The notes under the pieces: generated by a model
Told to the model about the DNA's origin: nothing
The model's database searches: none
What the model saw: only the letters and a program-made list of their open reading frames with translations
Source of the DNA: Mastigamoeba balamuthi
Lineage: Eukaryota; Evosea; Mastigamoebida; Mastigamoebidae
Direction: 5' to 3'
DNA: 64,000 bases
Assembly: GCA_902651635.1 (NCBI GenBank)
Contig: CACRSC010000010.1
Location: 587,993-651,992 of the forward strand
Part shown: one piece after another, positions 10,609 to 20,878 of the stretch
Numbering within the stretch: position 1 is the first letter of the stretch
How the letters are laid out: each line of letters opens with the position of its first letter
Translations under genes and position numbers: made by a program

Positions 10609-12177
10609 TTACGTTAAGCTACTCGATGAATCGCCGTCGAGGCTCCCTGGCTCCACGATGAAGGACCAGGGCAGCCGCGCGGCAGCGAACAGCATAATGC
10701 AATACCAGATGATCAGGACGACCGCGAGGATGCGCACCACGTCGGCCAGCGGCCTCCGGAAGAGCCCCACGGTGACCTCGAACGTCGGGATGCCGAACCA
10801 GCTCGACCTGGGGAACACTAAGAAGAACTGCAGCAGCTCCAGCGCGAGCAGGAACGCCAGCACGCCGAGCACCCAGGCGAGCCTCCCGCCCGGGACGTCC
10901 GTGACGACGCCGCGCAGGTGGTTGACGTACTGCGCGGCCCCGTAGAGCCCCGCGGCCCCGAAGAGCGTCCCGATGCGCGAGACGGCCTCGAAGTGCAGGC
11001 AGAGCGCATAGTAGCGCGAGCCGAACTTGGGGGCCAGCCGCGGGAACCACGCGGGGAGGTACTTCTGCACGCGGGTCGACTGCCACCAGCACTCGTGCAT
11101 GACGACGTTGAGCACCGCCGAGAGCACGCTGACGGGGGCCACGAGCGCCCAGCTCTCGATGCCGAACGTCAGCACCGTGGCCCAGAACGTCATCAGCATG
11201 TGGGCCCCGGCGAACGTCAGCGGCAGCACCTGCTCCCCTGTCGACCGAATGTGTCTCCCCGTGGCCCCTGAGGGACCCCTTTCAGTTCTCGCATTCCCCA
11301 AGGAATGTGCGAGATTGAGCCGCAACTGCAGATGAACGCGAGCAGCCAGAAGATGACGCCGACCACTCCTCGCAGCAGCATCCGCAAGAGCTTGCTGTCC
11401 GTGTTGGCGTACCATTTCTTCTCGTTGGGGGAGGGAGAGATGAGGCCAAGTCGTGAGGTCGCAGGCAGCGCAGCGCACTGCACGGGACACCAGCCCCACC
11501 CCCCAGCCCAGTAACCCGCAGCGCACGGCAAAGGTCATGTCGTTGGCGAACATGAAGACGAGCAGGTAGAGCAGCGGCAGCGTGAAGTGCAGCACAATGT
11601 TCCGCGGGGCCCGCAGCCTGCGCCCCGCCCAGAACGTCGTCCACGCGAACCCCGCGAGCCCGAACGCGTACTCGATGCCCAGCGAGGACAGCGAGACCGC
11701 GGCCCCGGTCTCCCTGCGGCAGACGTTGTCCCAGACGCCCCACGCCGCCTCGGCGCCCAGCAGCGCCGCGAGGCCCGCGGCGTGCGCGGCGCCCAGGGCC
11801 CGCGGGCCCCACATCCCCAGCGCGAACACCGCCGGCAGCGCCGTGCAGCTCAGCACAGAGCTCAGCGACAGCGGCAGCAGGGCCCCCGCGCTGCTGAGCA
11901 TCCTCTCCCTGCGTGCCGGTTTTCCCGACGCTCCTCAGTTTTTTTTTGCTCCCCTTCCGGTGTGCGTCTTGGCGTTTAGCGGGTTTCGGAACCCGCACCG
12001 CCACATGGTGTAGGGGGCGATAACGAGCACGCTCACGGCGGCCCCGAAGGCCCCGAATGCGGCCGCGAACGCGAGCACGTTGCGGGCGACGGGGGCGAAC
12101 CGCGGGGGCCGCGTGGAGAGCGCGCTGTCCGCAGACACCACGCCCAGCTCGAGCCTGTGCGGCGACACTGTGGCCAT
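10609..12177 (-). CDS. Unrecognised multipass membrane protein
   Basis: The start is chosen at the ATG 12177-12175 (MATVSPHRLELG). Exon 1 ends after PYTMWR near 11996. Exon 2 starts near 11905 (ERMLSSAGALLP) and runs to about 11495. A third exon covers about 11432-11290 (EKKWYANTDSK, VVGVIFWLLAFIC). The last runs from about 11235 to the stop at 10609. At least eight to ten hydrophobic helices are visible, including LVFMFANDMTFAV, FWATVLTFGIESWAL, VLGVLAFLLALELL and LAVVLIIWYCIMLF. HECWWQSTRVQKYLP and a Trp/Tyr/Arg-rich loop look structured. The C-terminus is Asp/Ser-rich. I recognise no family, and a role in transport or sensing is a guess. It is convergent with the SLC35F6-like gene (224 bases apart). 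Confidence 0.6.
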
Positions 12178-12631
12178 GCGAGCCACGGGCCCCTTGCGGC
12201 GTGCCGCTGCGCCCCCCTCTTCCTGCCGTGCACGTCGGCCCAAAAACAGCGCGGTGTCCCACCGGAACGTGCGCTGTGTCCCGAACCGAAGGCTTGTGAC
12301 CTATTTTTGGGCGCAGCTCCGGTTCCTGGTGCGCTTCTGTGCACCGGTGACCTGGCTTGCCCGAGTCCGTATTTGTCATCACGAGGGCAGGGGGGCTGGC
12401 GGGATTATGAATAGAGATGAGTGTATTCGGGGGGAGAGAGGGGGCGAGGGGGCTTGTGTAGTGCCCCCTCAGCTGCTTGGCGGGGGGGAAGAGGGTGTGG
12501 TGCTACTTGCTGCTGCTCTTGGCTCAATAGGCTCTGCTGTTCATTCTTCTCTCAACGCCGCTGCGGGCAGCAGCAGTGCTGTTGCAGCGGCCTCCAAAAC
12601 AAGGAACAAGGGGGTGGCAGGGCCCCCCGGC
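12178..12631. other. Intergenic, no gene seen
   Basis: Lies between the start of the unknown membrane protein and the stop of Rab32, both minus strand. It is G-rich in the middle (12425-12500). No exon can be supported. Confidence 0.35.
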
Positions 12632-14026
12632 TTCAGCACGCGCAGCCCTCCTTCTTCTGCGCAGGCGCAGCCTCGCTGATCGACCTGATGACGTTGGGGT
12701 CCTTCTCCGTCGCGCGGCGCTCGTCGTGCTCCAAGATGTACCTGCGGCGGACAGCAGCGCAACACAACGCAAACACGATGCAAACACGTCAGTGAAATTA
12801 GGTTTGAGAGCCGCATCGAGGGCACTGAGCACAATCAGAACCCCTCTGTGAGTGGCAGGCAATGGAAAAGCCAGAGGGCAGGGCGACCAGAGACATCAGC
12901 GAGAGCAGTGAGAGCAGCGATAGGCACGCGTAAATGCGAGCGTGTAGATGCCAAGACAAAGGGGCACAAGGCAGCGCAGACAACACAGAGGGCGAGGGCG
13001 GCCCACAAGAGCTCCCAGGCAACCCCCAATCGCCAGAGAAACCACAGAGCAGGAAGGGGAGGGGGAGGGGGAGGGGGGCCCAGAGAGAGAGGGGATGGGA
13101 GGAGGGCCCGTCGGGAGGGGGGCAGGGCAGGTCAAAGGGCAGAGGGCGGACCCGACGAGGTGCTTGGCAGCCTGGTCGATGCCCTTGTTGTCCTTGGCGC
13201 TCGTCTCGAACCACCCGATGAACCCGTGCTGCTCGCAGTACGCGTCCATCTCCTGCGGCGTCTTGGTGAACCCCTCTTTGGCCAGGTCGCACTGCGCGGG
13301 GTCGCGTGATGAATTTGACGATTCAATTGAATTCGTTGCCGCCCAGAAAAACGGCAGAGGCGGAAAAAAAAGGCTGTGCGGGGCCGCTGTGCCTTGTTGG
13401 CGAGGAGGACGACGGGGATGGGCTTGTTCTCGGGGCCCCAGGTGACCTTGCTGTCGATGTCGGCCTTCCACTGGGCGACGGCCTCGAAGGTGCTCGCGCG
13501 CTGCACGTCGAAGACCACAAAGGCGCCGACGGCCTCCTTGTAGTACACGCGCGTCATGTTCCCGAAGCGCTCCTGCCCCGCGATGTCCCACAGCTGCAGC
13601 CTGATCTCCGTCTTCGGGTCCCAGTTGATCACCTTCAGCGCAAAGTCCACCCCGATCTGCGCCCCGCCCCGAGCGTCAGCGGCTGCGCTGCGCACCGGTT
13701 CTCAGAGGGCCCGGGCGCACTGTCGACTTGTAGTGCATCGAGAAGATGTTGTGCACGAAACGCTTGATGATCGACGTCTTGCCTGCGGGAGGCGCGCGGG
13801 AGCGGCGGGGGGTGAGGCCGGGGACGCGTCCCGGGCGCCGCGGGGCCGCGCACCGGTGCCGATGTCGCCGACGACGAGAATCTTGTAGAGAAACTCCTGC
13901 TGCACTCCCTCGTCCGCTTCGGGCTTGGCCTGCGCGCACCGCAGGGGCCGGCGCGCGCCAAGAGCACGCAGGCGTGTGAGGGCTGCGAGGGGGCGAGGGG
14001 CCCCGGGGGCGGAGAGGCGGCACCAT
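12632..14026 (-). CDS. Rab32-family small GTPase
   Basis: Exons on the minus strand: about 13943-13854 (KPEADEG..FLYKILVVGDIGTG), 13782-13721 (KTSIIKRFVHNIFS), 13656-13393 (IGVDFALKVINWD, WDIAGQERFGNMTRVYYKEA, VVLLANK), 13291-13152 (CDLAKEGF, FETSAKDNKGI) and 12741-12632 (YILEHDERR ... ending CAC). The IGVDFALK switch I and WDIAGQERFG are diagnostic of Rab32/38. The G1, G3, G4 (NKCD) and G5 (SAK) boxes are complete, and the terminal CAC is a double-geranylgeranylation signal. Rab32 proteins direct traffic to lysosome-related organelles and mitochondria. The extreme 5' end is unresolved: an ATG at 14026 and an upstream in-frame extension are both possible. The intron 13392-13292 begins GC, not GT. 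Confidence 0.92.
13051..13080 (+). repeat. G-run tract in Rab32 intron
   Basis: The plus strand carries repeated GGGGGA units (five to six runs of four or more G) within the last intron of Rab32. On the template for the minus-strand transcript this appears as C-runs in RNA, with G-runs on the displaced DNA strand. Confidence 0.6.
13321..13332. repeat. AT palindrome in the GC-AG intron of Rab32
   Basis: ATTCAATTGAAT, a perfect 12-base palindrome inside intron 13392-13292 of Rab32. The same word recurs in a RhoGAP intron at 53453. Confidence 0.88.
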
Positions 14027-14292
14027 GGCTGCGGGTACGTGTAGAAGCGGCTTCTGTGCGGCGATCGTACGCACACCCCACACCACAAAAAAACCAACAG
14101 CGGATTTTCTGGCCCAGATTTCTCCGTGGGGGATAGATTCGGCGGCGCGCAACGTCAGCAGGGGGTGATGAAAAATCTGCATTCCTTCCATTTTTTAAAT
14201 TTCCCCTACCCCGTTTCACTCCGTAGAGCGATCCGAACGCACACGCGCGTGCGGGTTTCTGGAAGGGCTTTGCCTGTTACCGCGACCACAAA

Positions 14293-16998
14293 ATGGTGCG
14301 CTCCCCCGTGCCGCCGCCGCTGCATTCCGCTCGCCGGTTTTTTCCGCTTTTCGCAACGGGTTTAACCAAAAATACGCGCAACCGACGGACGTTGTGCGTG
14401 TGCAGAGCGTTGAGGACGATCTTGAGGCGCTGCTCAAGGACCTCGGGGCCCAGAAGAAGGCCCCCGGTGCCCCCGCGCCCGCCAGCGCCTCGGCGCCGGC
14501 CCCGAAGCCCTCCGGGGGCGCGGGCGGCGCCATCGACATGGACGACCTCGACAGCCTCATGGCGGACCTCGGCGGCAGCCCCGCGGCCTCCTCGCGCGCC
14601 CCCGCTCCCCAGGCCGCCCCTGCACCCCGTGAGCCACATTTATCGCGCGGCGTTAGCGGTGTGCGGGCCGCCCTGTGCGCGGCAGACGCGTCGCCTGTGT
14701 GTGTGTGCCTGAGCGTTTGTTTTGCCTCCGGTTACGTTATTGCGCCCGCTTCGTATTATGGCGGACCCGGCGCGCGACCGCGCTCCCCAGGCGGCCCCGG
14801 CACCCCGTGGGCCGCCTTTATCGCGCGGCGTAAGCGGTGTGCGGGCCGCTCTGTGCGCGGCAGACGCGTCGCAGGCGCTGTGCTGCCTGAGCCGTTTGTT
14901 TTGCTTGCTGTTTTATAATGCGCCCGCTGCCCGTTTATTGCACCTCTGCCCCTAAACGCGTCCCGGGGGGGCTCTCGCGCAGAGGTCACCGTGACCGCCA
15001 AGGCGTCGGCGGAGGACCTGGACAGCCTGCTGTCCGACCTCGGCGGCGCCCCCAAGGCTTCTCCTCAAGCCTGTGCGCCCTCCCAGCACAGCCCCTCAGC
15101 CCCCAGACAAACACACGCACAACACAAACACACCGCACTGAGTTCCCTACTGACGGGGCGGACTGTACGGTCGCCCACGCCGGGCAGCTGTGAGGGTCTC
15201 TGTCGCCGTCACTGCGCCCGCGCCAGCGCCAGCGCCTGCCCAGGCGGCGCCCAAGGCCGCGGCGGCCGACGACCTCGACGCTCTGATGGCGGACCTGAGC
15301 GTCAGCGCCAAGACGACGACGCGGGCCTCGGCGGCTCCCGGTGCGCTGCCCTCGTGTCTCGTTTCGTTTCCGGAACGACAAACACTGACGGCGGCCCCTC
15401 TGCGTCCCCCCGCGGCCTCCACGGCCTCCACTGCAGCCCCGGCAGCACCTGCGCCGGCGCCCAAGATGCAGCCGCAGACGGCGACGGTCGTCGACGACCT
15501 GGACGCGCTCATGCAGTCGCTGGGCGCGGGCACCAAGCCGCAGCAGGCCACCGCTGCCCCTGCGCCAGCGCCCGCCCCCAAGCCCTTCAACGCGGCCCCC
15601 AGGCCCGCACCGGCCCCCGCGCCCGCACCCAAGGCGGCGCCGGCCAAGTCGGCGGTGGCGGGGTCGATCGACGCGCTGGACGACCTGCTGGGGCAGCTCT
15701 CGGGCCCTGCGCCCGCGTCCCCGGCGGCCCAGGCGCCCAGGCCGGCCATCACGGCCACGTCGGCGCCCAGGGCCTCGCCGCCTCCCCCGCGCGCTGCTGG
15801 GGGAGCTCCCGCGCCTCGTCCCGCAGCGGTGCGAGCAGTGTGGGATGGGGAGGGGAGGGGAGGGGGAGCTGTTCCACTTTGCTTTCCCCCGTTTATATTC
15901 CTGGGGGACTTGTATGTCGACAAGTGTTGCTCCCTCCTGGCGAGTGCGCGATGCGGCAGAAAGCGTTGGTGGCCGCAGAGGAGGTGTTGACCTGAGGTGC
16001 TCCAGGGCTCCAGGGCTCGCCTCCCTGTTGCTTTCAGTTGTGGGCTGCACAGTCCCATGGGGGCGGGCTGCCGAAGCGTTGGTGGGGGGATGTAGAGTCC
16101 TGGCCAGCGGCATCTGACCCACGGGGGCGTATCGCAGGGCAACGAGCTGGACGCGCTGCTGTCGAACCTGACGTCGCAGATCTCTGGCGGCGAGGCGGCG
16201 CCCGCTGTGGGTGGCGTGGCGCGCGGCGTGTGCGCGGGCTGCAACCAGCCGATCCTGGGCGAGGTGATCCAGGCGCTGGGCAAGACGTGGCACCCCGAGC
16301 ACTTCTGCTGCGGCACGTGCAAGCAGCCGCTGGGCACGTCGACGTTCTACGAGAGCGAGGGCGTGCCCAACTGCGACAAGTGCTGGAAGTCGATGTTCTG
16401 CCCGCGCTGCGGCCACTGCGACCAGCCCATCGCCGACCGCTGCATCACGGCGCTCGGCAAGAAGTGGCACGTCGACCACTTTGTCTGCAAGCAGTGCCTC
16501 AAGCCCCTCGACGGCGGCTTCTTCGAGAAGGACGGCTTCCCCTACTGCGAGCAGGACTTCTACTGTCCGCGCCCACAATTTCCCCCCCCCAATTCAACTG
16601 AATTGGATTGACCAAATTTCATTTCCGCAGCGCTGTTCACGAGCCGCTGCGCGTCGTGCGACCAGCCGATCAAGGGGGACTGCATCAACGCGCTGGGACA
16701 GAAGTGGCACCCGGAGCACTTTGTGTGCTTCTACTGCCACAAGGCGTTCCCGGGGGGCTCGTTCTTCGAGTACCAGGGCAAGCCCTACTGCGAGGTGCAC
16801 TACCACCAGATGACGGGCGCCCTCTGCGCGGGCTGCGGCAAGGCCGTCACGGGCCGCTGCGTCAACGCGCTCGACAAGAAGTGGCACCCGGAGCACTTTG
16901 TCTGCGCCTTCTGCATGAACCCGCTGGCGGGCGGCAGCTTCCGCGAGCAGAACTCCAAGGCCTACTGCAACACGTGCCACCAGAAGCTCTTTGGCTGA
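14293..16998 (+). CDS. Paxillin-like protein: seven LD motifs, four LIM domains
   Basis: Paxillins are adhesion scaffolds: LD motifs bind kinases and actin regulators, LIM domains target to adhesions. Reading in phase there are seven LD motifs in a Pro/Ala-rich N-terminal half: DDLEALLKDL, DDLDSLMADL, EDLDSLLSDL, DDLDALMADL, DDLDALMQSL, DALDDLLGQL and NELDALLSNL. They are followed by four LIM domains (CAGCNQPI, CGHCDQPI, CASCDQPI and CAGCGKAV starts) with the full Cys/His zinc ligands and the usual LGKTWHPEHF cores. The last zinc ligands lie close to the stop at 16998. Exons: possibly 14293-14295 (ATG alone), 14406-14628, about 14982-15080, about 15188-15830, about 16139-16574 and about 16631-16998. 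The intron between LIM2 and LIM3 holds a perfect hairpin. The start exon is inferred. Confidence 0.92.
14603..14955. repeat. About 178-base tandem duplication across an exon-intron border
   Basis: A unit starting CGCTCCCCAGGC(C/G)GCCCC at 14603 is repeated at 14781. It includes the 3' end of a paxillin exon, its donor (CACCCCGTGAGCC, second copy CACCCCGTGGGCC), and the following ATTTATCGCGCGGCGT and GTGTGCGGGCCGC blocks. The second copy is fully intronic in the model. Confidence 0.8.
16589..16606. repeat. Intronic perfect hairpin in paxillin gene
   Basis: Arms CCAATTCA (16589-16596) and TGAATTGG (16599-16606) are exact complements with a two-base loop. They sit in an intron of about 56 bases between LIM domains 2 and 3. 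The AT-rich arms contrast with the GC-rich exons either side. Confidence 0.85.
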
Positions 16999-17601
16999 GC
17001 AGCGGGGTGGGAGGGCGCTCGCTCCCCCTCCCTCCCTGAGTGAGCTGCCCGCCCCGCCGCCCCGCCCTGGGACCCGTACCCTCACCACCTGTGTGTGCCA
17101 AACCGCAACATCTCATCCCCCGCTGTCTGTTACTTCCCCCTCCCTCTGCTATCCGCTTAGGCCGGACATGCGTGCCACGCCAGCAAAAGCCACATATTGC
17201 TGCTGTTCGCTCCGCTCTGCCCGCCTCGTGGGGCATCTCATTCTCCTCTTTTCCGCTCCCTTCCCGCATTCGGCCCCGGTGTGGCCCGCAGTGCTCAATG
17301 CTCACAGAGCAGCACGTGAGCCACACGCACCGATCGATAGTAAAACACCGAGAACCACTGAGACCCCCCCCCGGGGGCTGCCGACGGCGGGATCGGGCCT
17401 ACCACGCGAGGACAGGCGCCGACGCAGGCGCCGGGGCCCCCAAACGGGGGCGAGGATATCGGCGGCTTTTCTTTCCGCCAATCTTCACACGTGCCGGCGT
17501 ATTCCACAGGACCGATCGCTCGGCTCTGAGCGCCCGAAACAGCAAAAGCACCCCAACGGAGCGTTAGCAGTCAAAAACAACACCGCCACCCGATCGCAAA
17601 G
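16999..17601. other. Intergenic or 5' region of the next gene
   Basis: C-rich after the paxillin stop, then AC-rich near 17310-17360. A possible tiny first exon for the next gene lies at 17298-17315 (ATG to CAC before GTGAGC). No other exon is supported. Confidence 0.35.
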
Positions 17602-18993
17602 ACGGAGCCACTGCCAGGCGACTCCCCCGGTGCCGCGCAGCCGGCGCGCGCGGATCTGCTCGCGCAGTACCTCTCGCACAAGGGCCGCAACCTCGCGCTG
17701 CTGCGGACGCTCTCGTCGCTCGCCGCGCAGCTCCTCGTGCGCGCCCCTGCCGCTGCCCCCAGTCTCAGAGAATTCAATTTTCCTCACCACATAAATCGCC
17801 TGCGGACCGCTCGCTCGTGGAAATGCGCCGGCGCCGGCGACTGTGGCCCCCGCAGACAGCCCAGCACGAGCGGGACGCCCTCGAGGCCGACCTGCAGCAG
17901 CGAATCGCGCGCCCGCAGCCGCCGCCGAGCGCGCCCGCGGCCCCCGGAGAGCCCGCGGGCCCGCAGCTCTACTTCGAGGCGGGCGACACGCTGCACCGCT
18001 TCCGCAAGTACTCGCTGAGGCTCGACGCGCCTCGCGGGTGGCTGCGGTCGATCGGGCTGGCGCCGCTGACGCTGCTGCGCGCCGGGGCCCGCGCCGTGTG
18101 CGCGCTGGAGCGGTCGCCGGAGCGGACGATGCGCGGCTGCGCTGTCTGCGGCGCGCGGCAGATCGTAGAGGTCGGCGTCCGCAGCCCCACGGACTTCCTG
18201 CCGCGCGCCGGCGGCGCCTGCGAGTCGGTCGTCTGGGACGCCTGCAAGGTCTTCTGCTCGTCGTCCAAGTTGCGTGGCGTCGGGCGGAAGCGCCGCTTCT
18301 TTCTTTCGCCCTTTCGAGGAATTCCAAACCACCCGCCGGAATTGTGACGTCGCGGAATTCCAGTGACGTTGCAGATATCTCGTCCGGAATTCGCTCGTTG
18401 CTTACGCGCACGCAACGCACGCACGCAGGAACCACCACGGGTCGCGCTTCGTGGTCACTATGGACATCCCGGGCCACGGGCGATTGGTCTCGCGGCCGTT
18501 CCACACGCAGTCGCGCAAGAAGAAGTCGTCCGAGAAGGAGCCCGTCGCTGCTGCTGCTGCCGCCGCCGCTGCGGCCGTGCCCGTCGCCCCGACGCCGCCG
18601 GAGGCGATCGCGGGCTCCGGAGCCGCGCAGGCCCCGCGGGCGCTGCAGGTGACGTGCAGGGTCTTCGCGATGGGCCCCAACGAGGCCGAGAACGCGATCA
18701 TCCGCGCACACACGACGACGGCGCTGATGAGCGTCAGGGGCGTGCGGGCCGTGCGGTTCCTGCGCCTCGGGGGCCTGATGCACGTGCTGCTGACGTTCTC
18801 CGAGGACGCCGTCGCGGTGATGGGCTTCGACCACGCGTACATCCGACAGGCCAACCCGCTGGGCATCGACCTCTCGCAGTTCATCGCAACGGAGATGACC
18901 TCGCCCGACGCCAAGTGCTCCATGATACGCGAGCTCCGCGGCGCCGTTGTGCGCCAGTACCTGTGCATGTGCCCGCACGGCGCCTCGCGCTGA
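17602..18993 (+). CDS. Candidate beta-sandwich (p53/STAT-like fold) DNA-binding protein
   Basis: Exons about 17602-17729 (TEPLPGD ... ALLRTLSSLAAQLL), about 17864-18267 (TAQHERDALEADL ... CAVCGARQIVEVG ... KVFCSSSK) and about 18432-18993 (NHHGSRFVVTMDIPG, RLVSRPFHTQSRKKK). The last exon also encodes an Ala run and a domain with LQVTCRVFAMGPNEAENAI and FDHAYIRQANPLGIDLSQF. The start codon is unresolved; ATG at 17298 splicing to 17602 would be in phase. The C-x2-C, S-K-L-x-H and SRPFHTQSRKK layout recalls the basic loop of immunoglobulin-fold transcription factors and is shared with the gene cluster at 59.6-64 kb. The function is inference from layout. An AATAAA follows at 19061. Confidence 0.55.
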
Positions 18994-19428
18994 CTGCCGA
19001 GGGGCACTGAAGCCACAAGCACACACGCACCCGTGCGCTCGTTTTGACTTTGAAAACAATAATAAACACCGCATTTCAACACGATGCGCGTTTGGTGTTA
19101 CGTGAGGCGTAGGCGATACACTGTCTGAGCCCACCACCAGCATTTTCCTTCACCAGTACTCAGGTAACCGTCCCCCAAACTGAATTTACGGAAATGAAAC
19201 CGACACCCCTTTTTTCTGCGGAATTTAAACCTGAAAGCGATTCACCAGGGGACGAGGAGAGGCCCGCGCCTGACGGGGCGCTTCACGAACTGCTTACACC
19301 TCAGGTCCACAACACTGGATTCAAATGCCCCGCAGTGACACAAGCAGTTAACGGCACAATCTCGAAGAGGGAAGTGCATTCAACGTTTTGTGCACTAGTT
19401 TATTAAAATCTGCCGGCACAGGTGCAGA
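18994..19428. other. Intergenic, contains likely polyadenylation signal
   Basis: After the stop at 18993 the sequence turns AT-rich, with AATAATAAACACC; the hexamer AATAAA sits at 19061-19066. 19180-19430 is moderately AT-rich and is probably the promoter of the protease gene at 19429. No exon seen. Confidence 0.4.
19061..19066 (+). terminator. Likely polyadenylation signal AATAAA
   Basis: AATAAA 68 bases after the stop of the gene ending at 18993, in the only AT-rich stretch nearby. It fits the usual position of a eukaryotic polyadenylation hexamer. Confidence 0.45.
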
Positions 19429-20878
19429 ATGGCAGTCCGCGTCAGTGCAGCAGCCCTCATCGCACTCCTTGCCGTGTGCGCACAGTGCTGCGACGAGCGC
19501 TGCCAATGGGTGCGTGCCACTCTGTCTCCGCAGCCCACGGCTCGAGCTGCCGTGCTGTTGTCGTTCAGCACATCTCACGCAGCCCTCCCGCACAGGCCGC
19601 GTGGAAGGTAAAGTATAGCAAGTCCTACGACACAGCCGCAGAAGGCACGGAGCCCCTCCCGCGCCGCCTTGATAGCGCAAGTGCGGCTACAGCTCTGACG
19701 ACTCGGCGGGGGGCCCAACAGACGAGCATCGGTTCGAGGTGTTCCGGGCCAACGTCGCCGAGTACGCGAGGAGGAACGCGGAGCCAGAGCAGACCGCGGT
19801 CTACGGCCCCAACAAGTTCTCCGACCTGACCCCCGAGGAGTTCTCCGCCAGGTTCCTCATGCCCGCCGGCGCCGCGACGCCGCAGGGGATCCCCGCCAGA
19901 GATCCTCCTGAGGCCGTCGGCATGGCCAAGCGCTCCGAGACCCCCGAGTCGTTCATCTCGCCCTACACGACCCCCGCACGCCAGCAGGGCGACTGCGGCT
20001 CCTGCTGTGCGTCGCCCCCGTGTGTACCGCCCCGGTCCTGACGTCGGCCGTGTGACCCAGGGGCGTTCGCGAGCGCAGCGGTGGTGGAAGGGGCGCTGAT
20101 GCGCCAAACGGGCATCTCCGAGTGGGTGTCGACGCAGAACCTGCTCGACTGCGCAGACTACACCTACGGGGGCTACGCCAGTGGCTCGGATGGGTGCAAG
20201 GGCTACCGCTATGACGCGATGCTGGCGGAGCTCGCGGAGAAGGGATATGAGTACGGCGGCGGCCCGGTGTTCGATCAGTACTACAAGTACAACGAGGCCA
20301 TGTCTAGGTGCAAACACAAGCTCAAGGTGCGGGGCAACGTCACCGTCACCGACTACTTCACGGTCCCGTTCGACGAGGAGGAGGGAAGCGCGCTGTACAC
20401 GGCGCTGAGGAAGACCGGGCCCCTGGCCGTGGCCTTCAACTACGCCAACATCGATGGCTATGTCAAGGGAATCGTCCAGCACAGCCCCAACTGCCTCTAC
20501 ACATCCACGAACTACTACGGCGCAGACCACGCCGTCACCCTCGTCGGCTGGGGTGTCACGAAAGGCGTCAAGTGCGTTGAACTTTTTTTGACTTACGTTT
20601 ATTCCCCCGTCGCAACAAAATCAGTTGTGCCGCTCCTAACACGATGTCGCACGAGCAGGTACTGGGTCATCAAGAACTCGTGGGGGGACGACTGGGGTGA
20701 GCCCAAGGATGTCAGCGCGGGCGGCGCTCCCGCGGGTTACTTTCGCATTCAGCGAGGCGTGGGCGCGTGCCACCTGACCGACAGCGCCGCTGTCGGCGTC
20801 ACGGTGTCCACGGGGTCAACTGTGGTTCCCCTGCTGGTCACCATCTCGGTGGTGGCGCTGCTGGCCTCATGGCTTTGA
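19429..20878 (+). CDS. Papain-family (C1A) cysteine protease with hydrophobic C-terminus, copy 1
   Basis: Five exons: 19429-19509, 19596-19644, 19722-20006, 20061-20571 and 20659-20878, all in phase. The protein has a signal peptide (ALIALLAVCAQC). An I29-type propeptide follows, with YSKSYD, FEVFRANVAEYARRN and NKFSDLTPEEF. The mature domain has QGDCGSCWAF (oxyanion Gln and catalytic Cys, split by an intron inside the Trp codon), DHAVTLVGWG (catalytic His) and VIKNSWGDDWGE (catalytic Asn). The C-terminus has no basic tail and ends in a hydrophobic stretch (VVPLLVTISVVALLASWL) after a small-residue region, as in GPI-anchored or tail-anchored proteins. Lysosomal or surface proteolysis is the expected role. 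Intron 2 (19645-19721) starts GC. A near-identical tandem paralogue follows at 21790. Confidence 0.93.

Noticed and set aside
15055-15187. A GC donor at AAG|GCTTCT in the paxillin gene
   Set aside because: The phase does not match the next exon; a GT donor a few codons later (CCT|GTGCGC) joins in phase.
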